The position numbers were made by a program, and so were the translations under genes. From an uncultured Chlorobiaceae bacterium (GTDB lineage Bacteria > Bacteroidota > Chlorobiia > Chlorobiales > Chlorobiaceae), in contig CAIWUU010000056.1 of the NCBI GenBank assembly GCA_903915955.1, positions 1 through 43,446 on the forward strand: DNA of 43,446 nt. The letters run 5' to 3'. Below, one piece after another: positions 19,088-28,634 of the stretch (position 1 is its first letter; each line of letters opens with the position of its first letter). Below the pieces are notes generated by a model. It worked only from the letters and a program-made list of their open reading frames with translations. It was not told where the DNA came from and did not search any database.

Positions 19088-19094
19088 ACCAACT

Positions 19095-20816
19095 ATGCAC
19101 TCATCAGGCAAAACTCTGAATGGCTCAGAGATATTTATTGAATGTCTGCGACGTGAAAACGTTGACTATATTTTCGGGTATCCGGGTGGATCCCTGCTGA
19201 AAGTTTATGAAACTCTTTATGATGTCAAAGATATCGTGCATATCCTTGTCCGTCATGAACAAGGTGCAACCCACATGGCCGAAGGGTATGCCCGTGCCAC
19301 AGGAAAGCCCGGCGTGGTGCTTGTCACCTCCGGCCCCGGAGCAACAAACACCGTCACCGGTATTGCAAATGCCTACATGGACTCCTCTCCGATGGTTGTC
19401 TTTACCGGACAGGTGCCAAGCACACTGATTGGCAACGACGCTTTTCAGGAGGCTGACATTGTCGGAATCACTCGTCCAATAACAAAGCACAATTTCCTTG
19501 TCAAAGATGTCAAGGAGCTTGCCATGACCATTCGCAAGGCATTTTATCTGGCAACAACAGGTCGGCCAGGGCCAGTGCTCGTCGATATGCCCAAGGATAT
19601 CCTGAATGCATCATGTGTGATGGATTGGCCTGAAACTGTTGAAATTCGCGGATTCAAGCCGACACTCAAATGCCATATCAACCAGGTTGAGAAAGCAGCT
19701 CAAAAAATTGCCCATGCAAAACGTCCTCTTTTCTATATCGGGGGTGGTGTCATCAGCGCGGAAGCATCTGAGGAGCTGCGGGCACTCGCCATACAACAGA
19801 ATATACCGGTCACCATGACGCTGCAAGGGCTTGGGGCTTTTCCCGGCAATCATCCACTCAGCATGGGCATGCTTGGTATGCACGGCACCTACTGGGCCAA
19901 CCAGGCGGTCAATAAATGCGATCTTCTGATTGCTGTCGGCGCACGCTTTGACGACCGGGTTACCGGTAAAGTTGATACCTTTGCGCCCCAGGCATACAAA
20001 ATTCATAATGACATTGATCCAACCAACGTCGATAAAAATATCCAGGTTGACTTGCCAGTCGTTGGTGATGCAAAAAACTTTCTTGCTGCACTTCTCGATG
20101 TCATGCCGGGCACTAAAGAAAACCGCGATCCATGGCTTGCCGAAATCAACGCATGGCGTGAACAGTGCCCCCTGAGTTACAGCAGCGAGGACAACAGCCT
20201 GCGAACCGAATTTGTTATTGAAGAGGTCTCAAAACAGACGAAAGGCAACGCTGTTGTTGTCACCGATGTTGGGCAGCACCAGATGTGGACATCACAGTTT
20301 TATACCTTTCTTAATCCACGCTCCATCATCACCAGCGGCGGGCTTGGCACCATGGGCTACGGTCTGCCTGCGGCCATCGGCGCAGCCTTTGGCATAAAGG
20401 ATCGTCCGGTTGTGCTCTTTTGCGGAGACGGTGGATTTATGATGAATATTCAGGAGCTCGTTACAGCAGTTCATCACAAGATACCGATCAAGATATTCCT
20501 CATCAACAACAGCTTTCTTGGCATGGTGCGCCAGTGGCAGGAGCTCTTCCACCAGGAAAAGTACTCTTTTACCGATTTGGGGAACAGCAATCCCGACTTT
20601 GTCAAGGTTGCTGAGGCCTTTGGGTGCAAAGCGTTAATGGCAGAGAACCCCGACGGGGCAAAAGAGGCTATAAAGGAGGCTCTTGCCTGGAACGACGGAC
20701 CAATTCTTGTTGATTTCAGAGTCGTCAAAAAAGATATGGTCTTTCCGATGGTGCCTGCCGGAGGCTCAATTTCCGACATGCTCCTTGCCCGGTTAAACCC
20801 TAAAACAATGGTTTGA
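19095..20816 (+). CDS. ilvB: acetolactate synthase, large (catalytic) subunit
   Basis: A 573-residue thiamine-diphosphate enzyme that condenses two pyruvates to acetolactate, or pyruvate with 2-oxobutyrate to acetohydroxybutyrate. The catalytic Glu55 lies in RHEQGATHMAEGYARATG, with the flavin-binding middle domain and the diphosphate-binding GDGGFMMNIQELVTAV in the C-terminal third. The start is set at the ATG at 19095, just after the ilvD stop; the frame is open upstream to a GTG inside ilvD, but conserved sequence (GSEIFIECLRRENVDYIFGYPGG split across residues 10-32) does not need it. The regulatory subunit follows 4 bases downstream. Confidence 0.97.
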   Translation: MHSSGKTLNGSEIFIECLRRENVDYIFGYPGGSLLKVYETLYDVKDIVHILVRHEQGATHMAEGYARATGKPGVVLVTSGPGATNTVTGIANAYMDSSPMVVFTGQVPSTLIGNDAFQEADIVGITRPITKHNFLVKDVKELAMTIRKAFYLATTGRPGPVLVDMPKDILNASCVMDWPETVEIRGFKPTLKCHINQVEKAAQKIAHAKRPLFYIGGGVISAEASEELRALAIQQNIPVTMTLQGLGAFPGNHPLSMGMLGMHGTYWANQAVNKCDLLIAVGARFDDRVTGKVDTFAPQAYKIHNDIDPTNVDKNIQVDLPVVGDAKNFLAALLDVMPGTKENRDPWLAEINAWREQCPLSYSSEDNSLRTEFVIEEVSKQTKGNAVVVTDVGQHQMWTSQFYTFLNPRSIITSGGLGTMGYGLPAAIGAAFGIKDRPVVLFCGDGGFMMNIQELVTAVHHKIPIKIFLINNSFLGMVRQWQELFHQEKYSFTDLGNSNPDFVKVAEAFGCKALMAENPDGAKEAIKEALAWNDGPILVDFRVVKKDMVFPMVPAGGSISDMLLARLNPKTMV

Positions 20817-20820
20817 ATCT

Positions 20821-21297
20821 ATGAAACACATCATATCCGTATTAGTTGAAAACAAGTTTGGCTCCCTTAACCAGGTTGCAGCCATGTTCAGCGCTCGTGG
20901 GTTCAACCTTGAGAGTATCTCCATCGGCGAAACTGAGGACCGCGAAATTTCGCGCATGACCATTGTTACGCGGGGTGACGACCAGATTATCAGCCAGGTG
21001 CTCAAGCAGTTGAACAGGCTTGTCGATACGATCAAGGTTATCGATCTGACCCGTCAGCCTCATGTAGAGCGTGAACTGCTCCTGATGACCCTGAAACTCA
21101 CCAAGACACAGCAGCACGAGATTTTTGAGCTGATCAATGTTTTTAAAGGAAAAGTGGTGGATATAAAACAAAAATCCATTACTATTGAGGTCATCGGATC
21201 GCCGGACAAGATCAACACAACCATTGATATCTTCAGGGTCTACGGCATCAAGGAACTCGCTCGATCAGGTGCGGTGGCAATTCATCGGGGAGAGTGA
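20821..21297 (+). CDS. ilvN: acetolactate synthase, small (regulatory) subunit
   Basis: A 158-residue ACT-domain protein. The ACT domain covers about residues 3-77 (ISVLVENKFGSLNQVAAMF, then RGFNLESISIGETED) and the second domain provides activation of the large subunit (TKTQQHEIFELINVFKGKVV). It gives the holoenzyme activity and feedback inhibition by valine. The length is typical of the longer IlvH-like form. It lies 4 bases after ilvB, suggesting translational coupling. Confidence 0.96.
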   Translation: MKHIISVLVENKFGSLNQVAAMFSARGFNLESISIGETEDREISRMTIVTRGDDQIISQVLKQLNRLVDTIKVIDLTRQPHVERELLLMTLKLTKTQQHEIFELINVFKGKVVDIKQKSITIEVIGSPDKINTTIDIFRVYGIKELARSGAVAIHRGE

Positions 21298-21341
21298 CGG
21301 TATTTGCACAGTATATATATTAATCAAAACCATTGTATGCG

Positions 21342-22334
21342 ATGAACGTTTATTATGAGAAGGATGCCGATCTCAGTTATCTGCAAGGCAAAAAGATTGC
21401 GATTCTCGGTTACGGCAGCCAGGGCCATGCACATGCCCTGAACCTCAAGGAGAGTGGACTGGACGTCTGCGTCGGCCTTCGCCCCGAAAGTGCATCGTGC
21501 GCAAAAGCACGGGAAGCCGGACTGGAGGTCAACACGGTTGCTGAAGCGACAAAATGGGCTGATATTGTGATGGTGCTTCTCCCCGACCAGACCCAGAAAG
21601 CAGTCTACGATGCAGAAATTGCTCCAAACCTTGCGGCAGGCAATACCCTTGCTTTTGGGCATGGCTTCAATATTCATTACAAACAGATTATTCCTGCAGA
21701 GACAATCAACGTCATCATGATTGCCCCGAAAAGCCCCGGCCACCTTGTGCGCCGCACCTTTACGCAAGGCAATGGCGTCCCCTGCCTTATCGCCGTTCAT
21801 CAGGACTACACCGGCGAAGCCAAACAGCAGGCGCTCGCATGGGCGAAGGCACTTGGCGGCACCAAAGCGGGTGTTATTGAGACAACGATCAAGAACGAGA
21901 CTGAAACCGATCTTTTCGGTGAACAGGCTGTCCTTTGCGGCGGCTCCGCTGAGCTGATCAAGGCTGGATTTGAAACCCTCGTTGAAGCGGGATATCCTGA
22001 AGAGCTTGCCTACTTCGAGTGTATGCACGAGTTGAAACTGATTGTGGATCTCTATTATGAAGGCGGCCTGTCGAGAATGAACTACTCCGTGAGCGATACG
22101 GCTGAATACGGCGGCATGACCCGTGGCCCGCGCCTTATTACTCCAGCGGTCAAAGCTGAGATGAAGAAAATTCTTGAAGAGGTTCAGGATGGACGTTTTG
22201 CCAAAGAGTTCATTGATGAATGTAACGGTGGATACAAGAACCTGAGCAAGCTGAGAACGGACAACAGCACCCATGCTATTGAAAAGGTAGGATCGAAACT
22301 TCGCGATATGATGAGCTGGCTGATCAAAAAATAA
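21342..22334 (+). CDS. ilvC: ketol-acid reductoisomerase, class I
   Basis: A 330-residue NADP-dependent enzyme that isomerises and reduces acetolactate and acetohydroxybutyrate. The Rossmann motif [10 protein letters not shown] starts at residue 23, and the all-helical C-terminal domain carries the metal-binding Glu residues ([33 protein letters not shown]). Length is right for the short class I form. The ATG at 21342 gives the family start [17 protein letters not shown]; an in-frame TTG three codons upstream is ignored. It is followed by leuB after 17 bases. Confidence 0.97.
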   Translation: MNVYYEKDADLSYLQGKKIAILGYGSQGHAHALNLKESGLDVCVGLRPESASCAKAREAGLEVNTVAEATKWADIVMVLLPDQTQKAVYDAEIAPNLAAGNTLAFGHGFNIHYKQIIPAETINVIMIAPKSPGHLVRRTFTQGNGVPCLIAVHQDYTGEAKQQALAWAKALGGTKAGVIETTIKNETETDLFGEQAVLCGGSAELIKAGFETLVEAGYPEELAYFECMHELKLIVDLYYEGGLSRMNYSVSDTAEYGGMTRGPRLITPAVKAEMKKILEEVQDGRFAKEFIDECNGGYKNLSKLRTDNSTHAIEKVGSKLRDMMSWLIKK

Positions 22335-22351
22335 TTCATTCAGAAAAAAGA

Positions 22352-23410
22352 ATGTACAAGATAGTCTCAATACCAGGTGATGGTATAGGCCCGGAAGTGG
22401 TTGCGGGAGCTGTTTCAGTACTGGAGCAGCTCTCAAAAAAACATGGCTTTGAAATCGTTATTGAGGAGCACCCTTTCGGCGGTGCCTCCTACGACCTGCA
22501 CGGTGAAATGCTCACTGACGCTACGCTTGATGCCTGCAGGAAATGCGATGCTGTACTGCTTGGTGCCGTTGGTGGCCCGAAATGGGAAAAGCTGCCTCAC
22601 GAACACAAGCCGGAAGCGGCGCTGCTCAAAATCCGCAAAGAGCTTGAACTCTTTGCCAATCTCAGACCGGCAAAAGTCTATGACGCACTGCTTGACGCAT
22701 CATCACTCAAGCCTGAGGTCGTTCGCGGCACCGATTTCCTCGTCTTCAGAGAGCTTACCGGCGGCATCTATTTTGGCCAGCCACGCGGCTTTGATGAACA
22801 CAAGGGGTGGAACACCATGGTCTATGAAGGCTATGAGGTTGAACGCATTGCCCGTCTCGCCTTTGAAGCTGCCCGCAAGCGCAAGGGCCGGGTCATATCC
22901 ATCGACAAGGCAAATGTGCTTGAAGTGTCACAGTTCTGGCGGAATGTGGTGCACGCGGTGCACAAGGAGTTTACGGATGTTGAACTGAGTGACATGTATG
23001 TTGATAACGCCGCGATGCAGATCGTGCGCAACCCGAGACAATTTGATGTTATCGTCACGGGAAACCTCTTTGGTGATATTCTGAGCGACATTGCCGGTAT
23101 GATTACCGGAAGTCTCGGTATGCTCCCTTCAGCAAGCATAGGCACAAAACATGCCCTCTACGAGCCAATCCATGGCAGCGCTCCTGATATTGCAGGCCAG
23201 AACAAGGCAAACCCGATTGCCACCATCGCGTCGGTGGCCATGATGTTCGAGCACAGTTTCCATCAACCGGAGATTGCAAAAGAGATCGAGGCTGCAATTG
23301 AGGCAACCCTTGCATCAGGATTACGGACAGCCGACATTGCCAATCCAGGAGAGCCCGCCATTTCAACCACAGCAATGACTGAGGCAATTGTGAAGCATCT
23401 TGGCGCCTGA
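22352..23410 (+). CDS. leuB: 3-isopropylmalate dehydrogenase
   Basis: A 352-residue NAD-dependent beta-decarboxylating dehydrogenase. Seen are the start [14 protein letters not shown], the substrate-binding LRPAKVY and [10 protein letters not shown], the metal-binding [12 protein letters not shown] and [22 protein letters not shown], and the NAD-specificity stretch [17 protein letters not shown]. It serves leucine synthesis and, because cimA is in the same operon, probably also converts beta-methylmalate to 2-oxobutyrate for isoleucine. The ATG follows AGAAAAAAGA. Confidence 0.97.
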   Translation: MYKIVSIPGDGIGPEVVAGAVSVLEQLSKKHGFEIVIEEHPFGGASYDLHGEMLTDATLDACRKCDAVLLGAVGGPKWEKLPHEHKPEAALLKIRKELELFANLRPAKVYDALLDASSLKPEVVRGTDFLVFRELTGGIYFGQPRGFDEHKGWNTMVYEGYEVERIARLAFEAARKRKGRVISIDKANVLEVSQFWRNVVHAVHKEFTDVELSDMYVDNAAMQIVRNPRQFDVIVTGNLFGDILSDIAGMITGSLGMLPSASIGTKHALYEPIHGSAPDIAGQNKANPIATIASVAMMFEHSFHQPEIAKEIEAAIEATLASGLRTADIANPGEPAISTTAMTEAIVKHLGA

Positions 23411-23434
23411 TGAAACAATACTATTACTGAAACC

Positions 23435-24730
23435 ATGGCACAAACCATAACCCAGAAAATCCTTGCAAAGGCAGCAAACCGGAAATTTGTCGATGTTGGC
23501 GAAAGTGTTTGGCTGAATGTCGATATCCTGCTCACTCACGATGTCTGCGGTCCGCCAACCTTTGATATTTTCAAAGAGGAGTTCGGCCCTGATGCAAAAG
23601 TTTGGGATCCGGAGAAAGTTGTTGTGCTGCCCGACCACTATATCTTTACGGCTAACGAGCACGCTCACCGCAACATTGACCTGTTAAGAGAGTTTGCAAA
23701 AAAGCAGGGGCTCAAGCACTACTACGATGTTGGTACTGACCGATACAAAGGGGTCTGCCATGTCGCACTGGCCGAAGAGGGGTTCAATCTCCCTGGCACC
23801 GTGCTTTTCGGCACCGACTCCCACACCTGTACATCCGGCGCATTCGGCATGTTCGGCACCGGCATTGGCAACACGGATGCCGCCTTCATTCTTGGCACCG
23901 GCAAACTCTGGGAAAAAGTGCCTGAATCCATCAAGTTCACCTTTGAGGGAGAGATGCCAGCATATCTCACCGCCAAAGATCTGATTCTCCAGATTCTCGG
24001 CGATATCACCACCGACGGCGCAACCTACAGGGCAATGGAGTTTGATGGTGATGCAATTTTCTCCCTTCCCATGGAGGAGAGGATGACGCTGACCAACATG
24101 GCTATTGAAGCCGGAGGAATGAATGGCATTATCGCTGCCGACAAGATCGCCGAGGAGTATGTGCAGGCAAGAAGCAGCAAACCTTACGAACTCTTCCAGA
24201 GTGATCCTGACGCACAGTATCACAGTAAATACCACTACAATGTCCGTGACCTCGAACCCGTTGTTGCCCAGCCGCACAGCCCCGACAACCGTGCGACGGT
24301 GAGAAGTGTCGCTGGCACAAAAATCACCAAGTCCTACATTGGCTCCTGCACGGGCGGCAAGCTGACCGATTTTGTGATGGCCGCCAGAATTCTGAAGGGG
24401 CAGAGGGTTTCGGTAACCACAAACATTGTTCCCGCCACTGTTCAGGTTGCCCGCAGTCTTGAAACTGAACAGTATCAGGGTGTAACTCTTCAAAAGATTT
24501 TTGAGGATGCCGGATGCAGCATTGCACTTCCTTCATGCGCAGCATGTCTGGGGGGCCCTGCCGATACCGTCGGGCGCTCGGTTGACAACGATGTCGTCGT
24601 CTCTACCACAAACCGCAATTTCCCCGGACGAATGGGCAGCAAGCATGCAGGTGTCTATCTTGCATCGCCACTCACGGCAGCCGCATCGGCAATTACGGGT
24701 AAACTCACCGATCCGAGGGATTTCCTCTGA
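23435..24730 (+). CDS. leuC: isopropylmalate/citramalate isomerase, large subunit
   Basis: A 431-residue aconitase-family protein of the shorter archaeal/bacterial LeuC2 type. The 4Fe-4S ligands Cys305 (IGSCTGGK), Cys368 and Cys371 (SCAACLGG) are present, as is the active-site segment FGTDSHTCTSGAFG. With LeuD it isomerises 2- to 3-isopropylmalate, and in the citramalate route converts citramalate to beta-methylmalate through citraconate. It is followed by leuD after 26 bases, with GGAGAAG in front of the leuD start. Confidence 0.96.
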   Translation: MAQTITQKILAKAANRKFVDVGESVWLNVDILLTHDVCGPPTFDIFKEEFGPDAKVWDPEKVVVLPDHYIFTANEHAHRNIDLLREFAKKQGLKHYYDVGTDRYKGVCHVALAEEGFNLPGTVLFGTDSHTCTSGAFGMFGTGIGNTDAAFILGTGKLWEKVPESIKFTFEGEMPAYLTAKDLILQILGDITTDGATYRAMEFDGDAIFSLPMEERMTLTNMAIEAGGMNGIIAADKIAEEYVQARSSKPYELFQSDPDAQYHSKYHYNVRDLEPVVAQPHSPDNRATVRSVAGTKITKSYIGSCTGGKLTDFVMAARILKGQRVSVTTNIVPATVQVARSLETEQYQGVTLQKIFEDAGCSIALPSCAACLGGPADTVGRSVDNDVVVSTTNRNFPGRMGSKHAGVYLASPLTAAASAITGKLTDPRDFL

Positions 24731-24756
24731 TCGCACTTGTCAGGAGAAGAAACACT

Positions 24757-25323
24757 ATGGAAAAAATCATTCAGGGAAAAGCTTACGTTTTAGGCAAAAA
24801 TATTGATACCGACCAGATTATTCCAGCAGAACATCTGGTCTACAGCCTCTCCGATCCAGAAGAGGTGGTGCTGTATGGGAAATATGCTCTTTCCGGCGTG
24901 CCTCCCGAGCAGGGTGGACTTCCGGCAGGAAATATCCCCTTTATCGCAGAGGGCGAGGTGCACTCAGCATTCACCATCATCATCGCGGGGCCAAACTTTG
25001 GTTGCGGATCGTCAAGGGAACATGCGCCATTTGCGTTAAAAGTGGCAGGCGTTAAAGCTATTATTGCAGAGTCATACGCGAGAATTTTTTATCGCAACTG
25101 TGTGGATGGCGGATTTGCAATTCCTTATGAAACTGCAGAGCAGCTTAACCAGCTCATCAAAACTGGCGACGAGCTGAAAATCGATGTTGAGGCGAACACC
25201 ATCGAAAATCTTACAAGCAACGTCACGTACAAGCTCAATCCCCTTGGGAGTGTCTTTAACATCGTCGAGGCTGGAGGTATTTTTGCCTATGCCCGACAGG
25301 AAAATTTAATGGCTCAAAGCTGA
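24757..25323 (+). CDS. leuD: isopropylmalate/citramalate isomerase, small subunit
   Basis: A 188-residue swivelling-domain subunit of the isomerase. Visible motifs are [13 protein letters not shown] near the start, [15 protein letters not shown] (substrate-binding loop) and [16 protein letters not shown]. Length and motifs fit the partner of a LeuC2-type large subunit. It is preceded by a good ribosome binding site (AGGAGAAG) and followed by cimA after only 3 bases. Confidence 0.96.
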   Translation: MEKIIQGKAYVLGKNIDTDQIIPAEHLVYSLSDPEEVVLYGKYALSGVPPEQGGLPAGNIPFIAEGEVHSAFTIIIAGPNFGCGSSREHAPFALKVAGVKAIIAESYARIFYRNCVDGGFAIPYETAEQLNQLIKTGDELKIDVEANTIENLTSNVTYKLNPLGSVFNIVEAGGIFAYARQENLMAQS

Positions 25324-25326
25324 TTT

Positions 25327-26934
25327 ATGACTGTTGCAACAGGCGCTATAGAACTTTACGACACCACCCTGCGTGACGGTACGCAGGGCGAGCATATCAA
25401 CCTTTCAGTGCAGGACAAGCTGCTTATTGCCCAGAAGCTCGACGAGTTTGGTATGGACTATATTGAGGGAGGATGGCCAAGCAGCAACCCGAAAGATGAG
25501 GAGTTTTTCATCAAGGCCCGACAGCTTGATCTGAAACATGCAAAACTCACCTCCTTCGGCTCAACAGCCCGTTTTGTGGCAAGCGTTGAAAGTGACCCGA
25601 ACCTCCTCGGTCTGCTGCACTCCGAAACTCCGGTTATCACCATCTTCGGAAAGACCTGGAAAGCCCACTCAATGAAGAGTCTTGGCATCTCCGACGAAGA
25701 GAATGCCGAGCTGATCTACCGCTCCGTTGCCTTTCTCAAGCAAGAGGGACGTGAGGTATTTTTTGATGCCGAACATTTTTTTGACGGCTACAAGGATGAC
25801 CGCGACTTTGCCCTGGCCATGCTTCGTGCAGCAGTGGAGGGGGGAGCATCACGACTTGTGCTGTGCGACACCAATGGCGGTTCCCTGCCTCATGAGGTTG
25901 CGGAGATTGTTGCCCACGTCCTTGCGGTCAGCGGCATCCCTGTGGGCATTCACAGCCACAATGATGGAGACCTGGCGGTGGCAAACTCCATCACAGCAGT
26001 CCTGGCTGGAGCAACGCATATTCAGGGTACCATCAACGGTATTGGTGAACGCTGTGGCAACGCCAATCTCATCAGCATCATTCCCAATATCATGCTGAAA
26101 CTCCAAGACAAATGCACCTCGGTGCATCATCTCAATCAACTGACTTCACTCTCGAAGTTTGTCTATGAGATTCTGAATATGCCGTCGAACACCAGAGCGC
26201 CCTTTGTCGGGAAATCAGCTTTCGCCCATAAAGGGGGTATTCATGTGAGCGCGGTGATGAAAGAGAGTTCGCTTTACGAACATATCGACCCGAAACTTGT
26301 CGGAAACCATCAACGGGTTCTGGTTTCAGAACTTGCGGGCCAGAGCAACATCCGTTATAAAGCACAGGAGCTTGGCATCACTCTGCCCGAAAAAAGCGAT
26401 CTCTTCAAAAATATTGTCCACAACGTCAAAGAGCTTGAACACAAAGGGTACCAGTTTGATGGCGCTGAAGCCTCATTTGAGCTACTCCTGCACCGGGAAC
26501 TCGGGAACTTCAAGCCGTTCTTTGAAGTACTTGAAACCAAGGTGCATATTGAGTCGGGGAAGGATGCAAAAAATGTTGACCAGGCCGTACTCAAGGTGAA
26601 GGTTGGAGAGGAGATTGAGCATATTGCCGCCGATGGCGATGGCCCGGTCAACGCGCTCGACAAGGCTCTCCGCAAAGCGCTGATCCATTTTTACCCGGAG
26701 ATCAAGAATATAAGGCTGGTGGACTACAAGGTGCGTGTACTGGAGGAGAAGCGAGGAACAAGCGCCAAGGTACGGGTACTTATAGAGTCAAGCAATGGCC
26801 GCTCTACCTGGGGTACCGTTGGTGTTTCAACCAATGTCATTGAAGCAAGTCTTCTGGCGCTTCAGGACAGCATGAACTACCATCTCTTTACCCTGAAGGC
26901 AACAGCGCCGGTTATTGAGACCCATAACGCATAA
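25327..26934 (+). CDS. cimA: (R)-citramalate synthase
   Basis: A 535-residue member of the 2-isopropylmalate/homocitrate synthase family, of the CimA subgroup found in Geobacter and green sulfur bacteria. It begins with ELYDTTLRDGTQGE (catalytic Arg-Asp). The second family signature is HSHNDGDLAVANS followed by GTINGIGERCGNANL. The C-terminal LeuA-type regulatory domain runs from about residue 400. It condenses acetyl-CoA with pyruvate to citramalate, bypassing threonine on the way to isoleucine. CimA is preferred over LeuA because the GEHINLSVQDKL and GGWPSSNPKD stretches belong to that subgroup; a homocitrate-type activity is less likely. It is the last gene of the operon and overlaps the opposing gene by 23 bases. 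Confidence 0.9.
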   Translation: MTVATGAIELYDTTLRDGTQGEHINLSVQDKLLIAQKLDEFGMDYIEGGWPSSNPKDEEFFIKARQLDLKHAKLTSFGSTARFVASVESDPNLLGLLHSETPVITIFGKTWKAHSMKSLGISDEENAELIYRSVAFLKQEGREVFFDAEHFFDGYKDDRDFALAMLRAAVEGGASRLVLCDTNGGSLPHEVAEIVAHVLAVSGIPVGIHSHNDGDLAVANSITAVLAGATHIQGTINGIGERCGNANLISIIPNIMLKLQDKCTSVHHLNQLTSLSKFVYEILNMPSNTRAPFVGKSAFAHKGGIHVSAVMKESSLYEHIDPKLVGNHQRVLVSELAGQSNIRYKAQELGITLPEKSDLFKNIVHNVKELEHKGYQFDGAEASFELLLHRELGNFKPFFEVLETKVHIESGKDAKNVDQAVLKVKVGEEIEHIAADGDGPVNALDKALRKALIHFYPEIKNIRLVDYKVRVLEEKRGTSAKVRVLIESSNGRSTWGTVGVSTNVIEASLLALQDSMNYHLFTLKATAPVIETHNA

Positions 26935-28132
26935 TGACGAATGTCGGAGTAAAGGTTTGTGCACGTATCACCGTAGCATCGTGTACAGTATCCGTGCTTT
27001 TGGCCTGGCCTGCATTGCCATACAGTTTGATACGGTCATTTCCTGCACTGCCAGTAAAGCTGTTTTGACTCACAGCAAGAAAATTGATCGCATCGAAAGC
27101 ACTTGTAACCACAATGGCCGCAGGTTTATCAAATATTGTGTAGCCTGTTACATCATATAAGCCGGGAAATTCTGGCGGATCATTATTCCAGAAAAAAGTT
27201 CCAACGAGCCAGTCTGGTTTCATTGAACCAGCCCAGGTATCCATAAAACTCTGATACCAGTTCGCCTGCGTCACCAGGTCAGTTTGTGTATCAGCCTTTC
27301 CAATCAGCGCATCAGTATAGATACTTCTGTTGGCAGCTCCAACAAAACTGGGTGAACCTGTTTCTGTAAAAATAATCTGTTTACCTGTACTTGCTGCGAC
27401 ATCAGCCAGATCCCTCTTCCAGCCTTGTGTCACCCATACAGAATCAAGTTGAGCAACTGTTGGTGTTATTGTGCCTGTAGGAAAATCAGGATACATATCG
27501 ACACCGACATAATCGAGCTTATCCCAAAACTGAATCTGCAACACTTCGCTATTGAGCGGATATTGCACATCCGTCAATGCGGCATAGGTCAACTTACCAC
27601 CATAGAGCGCACGGACACTGGCGATGATATCATCCCAATATGCAGTATACTCAGGCTTCGTTGCAGCCAGCATCTCATTCCCGATCGACAACAGTGGGAT
27701 ATGATATTGCTCGGCTAACGTCGCCCACTGCGATATATATCTCTGATAACCCGAAAAAAAGGCTGTTGGATCAGAAATAGCAAGATTCCGATCCGTAAGG
27801 TTACTGTACTCAGTACCAGTATATCGGTATGATGCGGGGTTAAGTGCGTGAATCTGCGGCTTCAAAAAAACATCCAAGCCTTTTGCTTCTGCATCAGCAA
27901 TAGCCTCGCCAACACTTGCTGAACTGGCTGTTCTATTATAATCCTCCTCACCGACCCACTCTTTTACCGCACCTGTACTCAAGTCGATAATAGAGACACT
28001 ACCCAATCCTACGGAGTTCGCGCCCAGATCAACCGCCCTGGACAGCAAATTTGCGTACCCGTTCCCTTCATAGCCTGTCTGGCTATACGCTGATATACTT
28101 ACTCCTTGAAAAATCACTTCCGTGCCCGCCAT
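26912..28132 (-). CDS. glycoside hydrolase-like TIM-barrel protein with truncated RTX-like tail
   Basis: A 406-residue protein. Residues 1-345 look like a glycoside hydrolase TIM barrel of the GH113/GH53 kind: LLSIGNEM carries the Asn-Glu pair expected for the acid/base, KQIIFTETGSPS the likely nucleophile Glu, and WLVGTFFWNNDPP closes the barrel. There is no signal peptide. From residue 357 the sequence NSFTGSAGNDRIKLYGNAG looks like the first unit of a calcium-binding RTX nonapeptide array, which normally leads to a type I secretion signal, but the frame ends about 30 residues later over the 3' end of cimA. The natural tail has probably been lost by deletion. Family number and substrate are uncertain. 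Confidence 0.65.
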   Translation of the reverse strand: MAGTEVIFQGVSISAYSQTGYEGNGYANLLSRAVDLGANSVGLGSVSIIDLSTGAVKEWVGEEDYNRTASSASVGEAIADAEAKGLDVFLKPQIHALNPASYRYTGTEYSNLTDRNLAISDPTAFFSGYQRYISQWATLAEQYHIPLLSIGNEMLAATKPEYTAYWDDIIASVRALYGGKLTYAALTDVQYPLNSEVLQIQFWDKLDYVGVDMYPDFPTGTITPTVAQLDSVWVTQGWKRDLADVAASTGKQIIFTETGSPSFVGAANRSIYTDALIGKADTQTDLVTQANWYQSFMDTWAGSMKPDWLVGTFFWNNDPPEFPGLYDVTGYTIFDKPAAIVVTSAFDAINFLAVSQNSFTGSAGNDRIKLYGNAGQAKSTDTVHDATVIRAQTFTPTFVIMRYGSQ

Positions 28133-28339
28133 AACAGCTCTGCCAAATTATATCGCATAATCACACAAACAGCTCAATAAATGCCAGGCAAACACATGAC
28201 GCATCAATCAGGATTCGTTGTTAGGACACTGGAACTATTTTTTTAACTGCCTCTCAGAAAGAGATTCAGTCAAAATTGCACGAGAAGATCATTACAACTC
28301 TACGAGAGTTAGCTGTTGCGTAAAAAAAGTGTTCGCTCT

Positions 28340-28376
28340 GAAAAAAAGTAGAAGCAATTCTTGTCAGTATTGCTTC
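28340..28376 (-). terminator. minus-strand terminator, second of two
   Basis: Perfect 8-bp arms (28351-28358/28369-28376, loop of 10) are followed on the minus strand by TACTTTTTTTC. It would end transcripts coming from the small gene at 28635-28886. Confidence 0.65.
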
Positions 28377-28388
28377 ATAGAGGTGCAA

Positions 28389-28426
28389 AACTAAAAGACT
28401 AATCGTCAGTAGGTACTGACGATTAG
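28389..28426 (-). terminator. minus-strand terminator, 13-bp palindrome
   Basis: Arms 28399-28411 and 28414-28426 are perfectly complementary with only two bases between them. On the minus strand the stem is followed by TCTTTTAGTTTT. It probably terminates the small gene upstream; the near-continuous palindrome could also be a protein-binding site. Confidence 0.55.
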
Positions 28427-28634
28427 ATGTCGCATGTACAGCAATCCAGGTATTTACCAACTCAAGAGCTCCAATTCATCCAGAACAGGCAATTAAAGTA
28501 ATTCAATCTATTAAGCAAATCAACACACCCGCTTTGGAGCCATGCTTATTGAGAAGCACCAAGACAATTTATTATTATATAACACGTAATGCTGTTATAG
28601 TGGTAGTCTATACATCTGAAAACCGGTTCGTTAA

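Larger units (their letters stand above)
28133..28634. other. 502-base intergenic region
   Basis: No convincing gene. The region is AT-rich and holds two minus-strand terminator-like hairpins (28340-28376 and 28389-28426), and near the left end presumably the promoter of the hydrolase-like gene, for which I saw no clear -35/-10 pair. A third small inverted repeat (ctct-acg-agag) lies near 28300. Confidence 0.5.

Noticed and set aside
21324-22436. 370-codon frame antisense to ilvC and leuB
   Set aside because: The sense strand is a clear ilvC; the antisense product shows no known motif and crosses into leuB.
23684-24493. 269-codon frame antisense to leuC
   Set aside because: Shadow of a well-supported gene; no independent evidence.
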